From Anaeromyces robustus (lineage: Eukaryota; Neocallimastigomycota; Neocallimastigomycetes; Neocallimastigales; Neocallimastigaceae): DNA of 15,350 bases. A model generated the notes under the pieces. That model did no database searches. It saw nothing but the letters and a program-made list of their open reading frames with translations, and was not told the DNA's origin. Below are positions 7,719 through 15,350 of this stretch, piece after piece (the first letter of the stretch is position 1; every line of letters begins with the position of its first letter). The DNA lies in NCBI GenBank assembly GCA_002104895.1, contig MCFG01000684.1, positions 1 to 15,350 of the forward strand, given 5' to 3'. Made by a program: the position numbers and the translations under genes.

Positions 7719-8520
7719 TATAATAAATATTTTTTGTTTATATATATATAATAATTTTTTGCTTATCTTATATAATATATATAATAAATTTTTGTTTATC
7801 TTATATATATATAATAAATTTTTGTTTATCTTATATATATATAATAAATTTTTTTTATTTTCTTATATATATATAATAAATTTTTGTTTATCTTATATAT
7901 ATATAATAAATTTTTTTTATTTTCTTATATATAATTTTTTTTTATTTATCTTTTATATATATAATAATAATAAATTTTTTTGGTTTTCATATATATATGT
8001 AATAAATTTTTTGTTTATATTATATATATAATAATAAAAATTTTGTTTTTATATATAATAAATATTTTTTGTTTATACATACATATATAATAATATTTTT
8101 GTTTATATATAATAAATATTTTTTGTTTATATATATATAATAATTTTTTGCTTATCTTATATAATATATATAATAAATTTTTGTTTATCTTATATATATA
8201 TAATAAATTTTTGTTTATCTTATATATATATAATAAATTTTTTTTATTTTCTTATATATATATAATAAATTTTTGTTTATCTTATATATATATAATAAAT
8301 TTTTTTTATTTTCTTATATATAATTTTTTTTTATTTATCTTTTATATATATAATAATAATAAATTTTTTTGGTTTTCATATATATATGTAATAAATTTTT
8401 TGTTTATATTATATATATAATAATAAAAAATTTTGTTTTTATATATAATAAATATTTTTTGTTTATACATACATATATAATAATATTTTTGTTTATATAT
8501 AATAAATATTTTTTGTTTAT
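7719..8520 (+). repeat. Near-perfect ~390-bp tandem duplication within the minisatellite
   Basis: The sequence from about 7719 recurs at about 8108 with offset 389, changing to 390 after a one-base A-run difference near 8036. The match continues to 8130/8520 before diverging. It contains many heterogeneous smaller units, so the identity reflects duplication of the whole block rather than simple unit similarity. Confidence 0.9.
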
Positions 8521-8623
8521 ACATACATATATAATAATATTTTTGTTTATATATAATAATTTTTTTTTCTTATATATATATAATAGATTTTTTGTTTATC
8601 CTATATAATAATAAAATTTTTTT

Positions 8624-8763
8624 ATTTTCTTATATATATATATAATAAAAATTTTTTATTTTCTTATATATATATATAATAAAAATTTTTTATTTTCTTA
8701 TATATATATATATAATAAAAATTTTTTATTTTCTTATATATATATATATAATAAAAATTTTGT
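8624..8763 (+). repeat. Four tandem units of 34-36 bp
   Basis: ATTTTCTTATATATATATA units start at 8624, 8658, 8692 and 8728, each ending AATAAAAATTTT. The (AT)n tract tends to lengthen toward the last unit, which is a slippage signature. Confidence 0.85.
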
Positions 8764-8784
8764 TTTATTATATATATATATAAT

Positions 8785-9029
8785 AAATTTTTTTTTCTTA
8801 TATATATAATAATTTTGTTTATATATATATAATAAATTTTTTTTTCTTATATATATAATAATTTTGTTTATATATATATAATAAATTTTTTTTTCTTATA
8901 TATATAATAATTTTGTTTATATATATATAATAAATTTTTTTTTTCTTATATATATAATAATTTTGTTTATATATATATAATAAATTTTTTTTTCTTATAT
9001 ATATAATAATTTTGTTTATATATATATAA
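8785..9029 (+). repeat. Five tandem units of about 49 bp
   Basis: TTTTGTTTATATATATATAA words start at 8813, 8862, 8911, 8961 and 9010. They alternate with TTTTTTCTTATATATATAAT words. Units are nearly identical, so this is the most homogeneous part of the minisatellite. Confidence 0.85.
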
Positions 9030-9546
9030 GAATAAAAATTTTGTTTATATATATAATAATAAAAATTTTGTTTTTTTATATATATATATAATAAATATTT
9101 TTTGTTTATACATATATATATAATAATATTTTTGTTTATATATAATAATATTTTTGTTTATATATAATAATTTTTTTTTCTTATATATATATAATGAATC
9201 TTTTGTTTATATATATTTTTTATACGATAATAAATTTAAATTAATTTAAAAAAATCATGGACATTAACATAGTAAAATATTGAGATATCCAAAATTATTT
9301 AATTATTAGTAATCATTCATTAATATATTTATTTATTTTATTATTATTGATTCATAAATTAAAATTATTTACATTATAATTATTTATACACTAATATAAA
9401 TTATATTATTTATTTAATAAATATTAATATACATTAAAATAATATTAAATTTATTTACTAAAAAGAATGCTTATATACATTTATATATTTAAGTTTAAAT
9501 TTATTTAGTTCAAATATAAACATACACTCACTAAATGGTCAAAATT

Positions 9547-9564
9547 ACTTTTTTTAAAAAAAGT
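9547..9564. repeat. Perfect 18-base palindrome ACT(7)A(7)GT
   Basis: AC, seven T, seven A, GT. It is present unchanged in all three repeat copies (also 10507-10524 and 11544-11561), although homopolymer runs elsewhere in the unit vary in length. It may be a binding or bending site. Confidence 0.75.
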
Positions 9565-9645
9565 GTCTTATTTAATTGTCCTGAAAATTTTATACATAAA
9601 AAATATATATTTTTTTGGTTAATGTATATATAAATTTTGAAGATT

Positions 9646-9710
9646 TTTAAGGTCAAAAATCTTGAAATTAGATGAGAAATTTTCAATGGAATTTCAATTT
9701 TGACCTTAAA
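9646..9710. repeat. Long imperfect hairpin in repeat copy 1
   Basis: TTTAAGGTCAAAA (9646-9658) pairs with TTTTGACCTTAAA (9698-9710). After a 3-base bulge, TTGAAATT (9662-9669) pairs with AATTTCAA (9690-9697). This gives 21 base pairs in total. The structure recurs at 10611-10675 and 11650-11714; the third copy has one stem mismatch. Confidence 0.8.
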
Positions 9711-10217
9711 TTTTTCTATATTAAATTCATTTTTACTACTTAAATTTGGTATTATTATAATCCTCTCACCTTCAATAATAAAAATATATAAAAATAAATA
9801 GGTCCTAGCATAGTAGAAATAGGGTGTATTTAGGATTCATTTAATTTATTATTGTCATTCACTTATAATAATAATTATATTTATTTATATTAATATTATA
9901 TATACATTTATTTATTGAAAAAATTAAAAGTTCCACTTTTTATTATTAAAGTAGTCTTCAATTCTCTTCAAATTTGAATATAATATTAAAAACTATATGT
10001 TATTAAAAAATAGTTGTAAAAATATAATAGTTTTTTAAATAATTTACCTTTTAAATTTAAATGAAATGTTCAATCCATTTTTAATGGAACTTCAATGGAA
10101 TTTCAATGGAAATTTATCATTAAACTTTGTTTTTCCTACTTTAATTTTATTTTTATCCATTATTTTTAATATCATTGTAATCCTTTAACTTCAAATAAAA
10201 TAAATATTAAAATAAAA

Positions 10218-11253
10218 ATGGACATTAACATAATAAAAAATAGAGATATCCAAAATTATTTATTTATTATTAATCATTCATTAATATATTTATTTATTTA
10301 TTATTATTTATTCATAGATTAAAATTATTTATTTTATAATTATTTATACACTAATATAAATTATATTATTTATTTAATAAATATTAATATACATTAAGAT
10401 AATATTAAATTTATTTATTTAATTTTACAAATATATGCATTTATATATTTAAGTTTAAATTTATTTAGTTTAATTATAAACATACACTCACTAAATGCTC
10501 AAAATTACTTTTTTTAAAAAAAGTGTCTTATTTAGTTGTCCTGAAAATTTTACACATAGAAATATGTTTTTTTTTTTTTTTGGTTAATGTATATATAAAT
10601 TTTGAAGATTTTTAAGGTCAAAAATCTTGAAATTAGATGAGAAATTTTCAATGGAATTTCAATTTTGACCTTAAATTTTTCTATATTTAATTCATTTTTA
10701 CTACTTAAATTTGGTATTATTGTAATCGTCTCACCTTCAATAATAAAAATATATAAAAATAAATAGTTCTTAGCATAGTAGAAATAGGGTGTTTTTAGGA
10801 TTCATTTAATTTATTATTATCATACACTTATAATAATAATTAAATTTATTTATATATTATTTAACCATCCATTAATATAATTTATTATTGTCATTCACTT
10901 ATAATTATAATTAAATTTATTTATATTAATATTATATATACATTTATTTATTGAAAAAAATAAAAATATTCCTTTTTATTAATAAAGTAGCCTTCAATTC
11001 ACTTCAAATTTGAATATAATATTAAAAATAATATGTTATTAAAAAATAGTTGTAAAAATATAATAATTTTCTAAATAATTTACCTTTTAAATTTAAATGA
11101 AATGTTCAATCCATTTTTAATGGAACTTCAATGGAATTTCAATGGAAATTTATCATTAAACTTTGTTTATTCTACTTTAATTTTATTTTTATCTATTATT
11201 TTTAGTATCATTGTAATGCTTTGATTTCCAAGAATATAAATATCAAAATAAAA
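10218..11253 (+). repeat. ~1-kb tandem repeat, copy 2 (1036 bp)
   Basis: Starts ATGGACATTAACATAATAAA. It is 75 bases longer than copy 1, mostly through an internal duplication at about 10805-10925 of the TTTAATTTATTATT...CACTTATAAT segment. It also has an expanded T run near 10566-10581. Otherwise it follows copy 1 closely. Confidence 0.9.
10805..10925 (+). repeat. Internal ~75-bp duplication in repeat copy 2
   Basis: A TTTAATTTATTATTATCATA-type segment recurs after TTAACCATCCATTAATATAA as ATTTATTATTGTCATTCACT. This second segment is absent from copies 1 and 3 and accounts for the extra length of copy 2. Confidence 0.7.
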
Positions 11254-12120
11254 ATGGACATTAACATAGTAAAAAATAGAGATATCTAAAATTATTTATT
11301 TATTATTAATCATTCATTAATATATTTATTTATTTTATTATTATTGATTCATAAATTAAAATTATTTATATTATAATTATTTATACACTAATATAAATTA
11401 TATTATTTATTTAATAAATATTAATATACATTAAAATAATATTAAATTTATTTATTTAAAAGAATACTTATATACATTTATATATTTAAGTTTAAATTTA
11501 TTTAGTTTAATTATAAACATACACTCACTAAATGCTCAAAATTACTTTTTTTAAAAAAAGTGTCTTATTTAGTTGTCCTGAAAAATTTTACACATAGAAA
11601 TATGTTTTTTTTTTTTTTTTGGTTAATGTATATATAAATTTTGAAGATTTTTAAGGTCAAAAATCTTGAAATTAGATGAGAAATTTTCAATGGAATTTCA
11701 ACTTTGACCTTAAATTTTTCTATATTAAATTCATTTTTACTACTTAAATTTGGTATTATTATAATCTTCTCACCTTCAATAATAAAAATATATAAAAATA
11801 AATAGGTCTTAGCATAGTAGAAATAGGGTGTTTTTAGGATTCATTTAATTTATTATTATCATTCACTTATAATAATAATTAAATTTATTTATATTAATAT
11901 TATACATACATTTAAATATTGAAAACTCAAAAAGTAGTCATTTTTATTAATAAAGTAATGTTCAATTCCCTAAAAATTTTAATATAATAGTGAAAACGAT
12001 ATGTTCTTAAATATATATGAAATATAAAGTTTTTTTGTAATTTTTGGCTATTCAATTTAAATGAGAATTTCAATGGAATGTTAAATTTAGCTTTTAGTAT
12101 TTTTTATACTAAATAAATAA
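11254..12120 (+). repeat. ~1-kb tandem repeat, copy 3 (edge copy, decayed 3' end)
   Basis: Starts ATGGACATTAACATAGTAAA and stays close to copies 1 and 2 until about 11930. Beyond that only scattered words remain, such as TTTCAATGGAA near 12069. A degraded next-unit start (GATACGGACACAAAAGAATA) appears near 12122. Decay toward the array edge is expected where unequal crossover no longer homogenises copies. Confidence 0.85.
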
Positions 12121-12218
12121 AAGATACGGACACAAAAGAATAAATTTTTTATATTTATTAGGAATTATTATCATATATTATTAAGTTTCTAATATTATTT
12201 TCAGTACTATTAATATAT

Positions 12219-12220
<2 letters not shown>

Positions 12221-12249
<29 letters not shown>
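12221..12249 (+). repeat. (TAA)n microsatellite, about 9.7 units
   Basis: Twenty-nine bases of uninterrupted TAA, placed at the junction between the ~1-kb repeats and the 373-bp satellite. Confidence 0.95.
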
Positions 12250-12329
12250 GTAAAAACTCTTGTTATTATCAATTCACTTCTTTTGAATACTATGATTCAT
12301 ATATGAAAATTTTATGGACACTTTTTAAT

Positions 12330-12346
12330 AGGTAGCAACCCTACCT
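12330..12346. repeat. Small hairpin AGGTAG-CAACC-CTACCT
   Basis: A 6-bp perfect stem with a 5-base loop directly before the satellite. It is unusually GC-bearing for the window. The AACCCTA inside it may be a broken telomere-type unit. Confidence 0.5.
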
Positions 12347-12360
12347 CAATATTTTTACTT

Positions 12361-15231
12361 CTAGTTTTTTTTAAAAGATAGATTGTTATTAGACCTTCAT
12401 GGAATGGTATTTCTTATTTCTTAGGCATGAAAATTAATAATTTTATATCACTCTATAGAAATCACTTTTTTATATTTATATATATATTTATATTCAAAGA
12501 AAATTTTGTATTTTTTAATCTACATCAATTAAATTTAAATATATTATTCTTATATTTTAATATGTTTTTGTACAGGAATTTGCGTAACTTTTAAGCTATA
12601 ATATGTATTTGTAGCATAAATTTTAAAAATTTCATATTTACCAAATCCTTACTTACAGATAAATCAAGTGTGATTGGGAAAATTTTTTGTGATATTTTTT
12701 AGCATAGCATAACTGAATGTTAATATTTTTGCTTCTAGTTTTTTTTAAAAGATACTTTATTGTTTAAACTTCATGGAATGATATTTTTTATTTCTTAGCT
12801 ATGAAAATTGATAATTTCATATCATTTTATAGAAATCACTTTTTGATATTTATATATATATATATATATTCAAAGAAAATTTTGTATTTTTTAAACTACA
12901 TCAATCAAATTTAAATATATAAGAATTATATTTTAATATGTTTTTGTACAGGTTTTTGCGTAACTTTTAAGCTATAATATGTGTTTGTAGCATAAATTTT
13001 AAAAATTTCATATTTACCAAATCCTTACTTACAGATAAATCAAGTATGATTGGGAAAATTTTTTGTGATATTTTTTAGCATAGCATAACTGAATGTTAAT
13101 ATTTTTGCTTCTGGTTTTTTTTAAAAGATACTTTATTATTTGAACTTCATGAAATGATATTTTTTATTTCTTAGACACGGAAATTGATAATTTTATATCA
13201 TTTTATCAAAATCATATTTTGATATTTATATATATATATATATTCAAAGAAAATTTTGTATTTTTTAATCCACATCAATTAAATTTAAATATATTACTCC
13301 TATTTTTTAATATGTTTTTGTACAGGATTTTGCGCAACTTTTAAGCTATAATATGTATTTGTAGCATAAATTTTAAAAATTTCATATTTACCAAATCTTT
13401 ACTTACAGATAAATCAAGTTTGATTGGGAAAAATTTTCATTATATTTTTTAGCATAGCATAACTGAATGTTAATATTTTTGCTTCTAGTTTTTTTTAAAA
13501 GATACTTTATTGTTTAAACTTCATGGAATGATATTTTTTATTTCTTAGCTATGAAAAATAGTAATTTTATATCATTTTATAGAAATCACTTTTTTATATT
13601 TATATATATTTATATTCTAAGAAAATTTTGTATTTTTTAATCTACATCAATCAAATTTATATATATTATTCTTATATTTTAATATGTTTTTGTACAGGAT
13701 TTTGCGCAACTTTTAAGCTATAATATGTATTTGTAGTATAAATTTTAAAAATTTCATATTTACCAAATCCTTACTTACAGATAAATCAAGTGTGATTGGG
13801 AAAAATTTTCATTATATTTTTTAGCATAGCATAACTGAATGTTAATATTTTTGCTTCTAGTTTTTTTTAAAAGATACTTTATTGTTTAAACTTCATGGAA
13901 TGATATTTTTTATTTCTTAGCTATGAAAAATAGTAATTTTATATCATTTTATAGAAATCACTTTTTATATTTATATATATAATATTATTCAAAGAAAATT
14001 TTGTATTTTTTAATCTACATCAATCAAATTTTAATATATTAATTTTATATTTTAATATGTTTTTGTACAGGATTTTGCGCAACTTTTAAGCTATAATATG
14101 TATTTGTAGCATAAATTTTAAAATTTTCATATTTACCAATCCTTACTTACAGATAAATCAAGTAGTGATTGGGAAAATTTTTTGTGATATTTTTTAGCAT
14201 AGCATAACTGAATGTTAATATTTTTGCTTCTAGTTTTTTTTAAAAGATACTTTATTGTTTAAACTTCATGGAATGATATTTTTTATTTCTTAGCTATGAA
14301 AATTGATAATTTTATATCATTTTATAGAAATCACTTTTTGATATTTATATATATATATATTATTCAAAGAAAATTTTGTACTTTTTAAACTACATCAATC
14401 AAATTTAAATATTTAATTTTATATTTTAATATGTTTTTGTATAGGATTTTGCGCAACTTTTAAGCTATAATATGTATTTGTAGCATAAAATTTAAAATTT
14501 TCATATTTATCCTATTCATACTTACAGATAAATCAAGTGTGATTGGGAAAAATTTTTTGTGATATTTTTTAGCATAACGTAACCAAATATTAATATTTTT
14601 GCTTCTAGTTTTTTTTAAAAGATACTTTATTGTTTAACTTCATAGAATGATATTTTTTATTTCTTAGACACAAAAATTGATAATTTTATATCATTTTATC
14701 AAAATCACTTTTTATATTTATATATATATTTATATTAAAGAAAATTTTGTATTTTTTAATCTACATCAATCAAATTTAAATATATTATTTTATATTTTAA
14801 TATGTTTTTGTACAGGTTTTGCGCAACTTTTAAGCTATAATATGTATTTGTAGCATAAAATTTAAAAATTTTATATTTATCCTATTCATACTTACTGTTA
14901 AATCAAGTGTGATTGGGAAAAATTTTTTGTGATATTTTTTAGTATAACATAACCAAATATTAATATTTTTCATTCTAGTTTTTTTTAAAAGATAATCATT
15001 ATTAGACCTTCATGGAATGATATTTTTTATTTCTTAGACACGAAAATAGATAATTTTATATCATTTTATAGAAATCATTTTCTTATATTTATATATATAA
15101 TATATTCAAAGAAAAATTTGTATTTTTTACTCTAAATCAATCAAATTTAAATATATAAGAATTATATTTTAATATGTTTTAGTATTGGTTTCTGCGCAAC
15201 TTTTAAGCTATGATATATATTTGTAGCGTAA
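12361..15231 (+). repeat. 373-bp satellite array, eight copies (last one truncated)
   Basis: Units marked by CTAGTTTTTTTTAAAAGATA or a close variant start at 12361, 12735, 13110, 13485, 13857, 14230, 14605 and 14975. Spacings are 374, 375, 375, 372, 373, 375 and 370. Each unit holds in order: CTTCATGGAATGATATTTTT, TTTATATCATTTTATAGAAA, an (AT)n tract of variable length, TTCAAAGAAAATTTTGTA, CTACATCAATCAAATTTAAA, TTTTTGTACAGG, a TGCG(C/T)AACTTTTAAGCTA core, and ACTTACAGATAAATCAAG. Copies are very similar; most length change is in the AT tract. The last copy ends near 15231 after the core. There is no long ORF in any frame. This could be centromeric, subtelomeric or other heterochromatic satellite DNA. 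Confidence 0.95.
13328..13375 (+). promoter_or_regulatory. Most conserved core of the satellite, with TTGCGCAA palindrome (copy 3 shown)
   Basis: The core runs from TTTTGCGCAACTTTTAAGCT through TATAATATGTATTTGTAGCA. The TGCG starts lie at about 12581, 12957, 13331, 13703, 14076, 14450, 14820 and 15193. TTGCGCAA is a perfect palindrome in copies 3-7; copies 1 and 2 have TTGCGTAA, and copy 8 has CTGCGCAA. It matches the general shape of palindromic bZIP (C/EBP-like) sites, TTGCGYAA. Binding is only a suggestion. Confidence 0.4.
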
Positions 15232-15350
15232 GGAAGAAATATACTTCCATGTAAATATTATTAAATATTATTATTATTCCTTATTAAAAAATAATAAAAT
15301 TACAAAACAAAAAATTAGAAATTAGAATTGAGATTTTTAATGAACATAAA
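15232..15350. other. Unique AT-rich sequence after the satellite
   Basis: Homology to the 373-bp unit stops near 15231. A small GGAAG/CTTCC hairpin (15232-15236 with 15244-15248) sits at the boundary. No gene or further repeat is visible before the window ends. Confidence 0.6.

Larger units (their letters stand above)
7359..9220. repeat. AT minisatellite field
   Basis: About 1.9 kb of variable units of roughly 25-50 bp, built on TTTTTGTTTATCTTATATAT / AATAAATTTTT words. Units differ in the length of T and AT runs and in TTGTTTATC versus TTATTTTC variants. One strand is rich in T with G almost only in TTTGTTTA, and C is rare. No plausible gene exists here: the open frames at 7696-8031, 8148-8420 and 8369-8608 are repeats of Phe, Tyr, Ile, Leu and Asn created by the satellite. 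Confidence 0.9.
9257..10217 (+). repeat. ~1-kb tandem repeat, copy 1 (961 bp)
   Basis: Starts ATGGACATTAACATAGTAAA. It contains an 18-base perfect palindrome at 9547-9564, a long stem at 9646-9710, a GTAATCCT/CACCTTCAATAA word, and several TTTCAATGGAA words near its end. It has no ORF of note. It is an unrecognised non-coding repeat, possibly derived from a transposon. Confidence 0.9.
12121..12360. other. Spacer between the two tandem arrays
   Basis: AT-rich sequence without coding potential. It holds the (TAA)n microsatellite and a short GC-bearing hairpin. Its last ~30 bases (CTCAATATTTTTACTTCTAG) weakly resemble the end of a 373-bp satellite unit. Confidence 0.6.

Noticed and set aside
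7696-8608. Open frames of 111, 90 and 79 residues on the plus strand and 60 on the minus strand
   Set aside because: They consist of Phe, Tyr, Ile, Leu and Asn repeats produced by translating the AT minisatellite. Frames on both strands overlap and two are copies of the same duplicated block.
12361-15231. CRISPR array
   Set aside because: The period of 373 bp, similarity across the whole unit and eukaryotic context fit a satellite. There are no short repeats with unique spacers.
12361-15231. Coding exons in the satellite (for example after the TGTACAGG word)
   Set aside because: All frames through the conserved core meet stops within a short distance, and unit lengths vary by numbers that do not preserve frame.
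1-15350. Mitochondrial or plastid origin because of high AT content
   Set aside because: No rRNA, tRNA or organelle protein genes are visible. CCCTAA motifs and long satellites point to nuclear DNA.

Overview
The window looks like a gene-poor, very AT-rich stretch of a eukaryotic nuclear genome. The features behind this are long A/T tracts, many (AT)n microsatellites, several families of tandem repeats, scattered CCCTAA/TTAGGG telomere-type motifs, and only two stretches with protein-coding character. Both coding stretches read cleanly in the standard code. A fungus fits best, perhaps an early-diverging AT-rich lineage. The recurring 'TTTCAATGGAATTTCAA' style repeats recall Glomeromycotina (arbuscular mycorrhizal fungi), but that is an impression from memory and is not proven here.

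Layout. Bases 1-164 hold the start of a minus-strand gene that runs off the left edge. Its last visible residues resemble the entry into a retrotransposon Gag capsid region. A 23-base poly-T tract and AT-rich spacer follow. A repeat block, here called A, spans about 826-1695 and ends in CCTAACCCT. A 174-codon plus-strand ORF (1842-2366) with a Cys/His cluster comes next. Its last 18 codons lie inside the next element. That element is a giant quasi-palindrome: left arm 2312-4239, a 36-base spacer, right arm 4276-6234, with telomere-type repeats at both outer ends. Block B (6280-7358) is a direct repeat of block A with extra internal copies and also ends in CCTAACCCT. Blocks A and B and both palindrome arms share one conserved module rich in ACGTAA words, so the left half of the window is built from one family of telomere-motif-tipped repeats.

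The right half is tandem DNA. It holds an AT minisatellite (about 7360-9220, with an almost exact 390-bp duplication and arrays of 34-36 and 49 bp), three copies of a unit of about 1 kb (9257 to about 12120), a (TAA)n microsatellite, and eight copies of a 373-bp satellite (12361-15231).

No working gene system is visible. The likeliest setting is subtelomeric, pericentromeric or other heterochromatic DNA. The most notable features are the 3.9-kb quasi-palindrome with telomere-like tips, its fusion to the end of the Cys/His ORF, and the homogenised 373-bp satellite.
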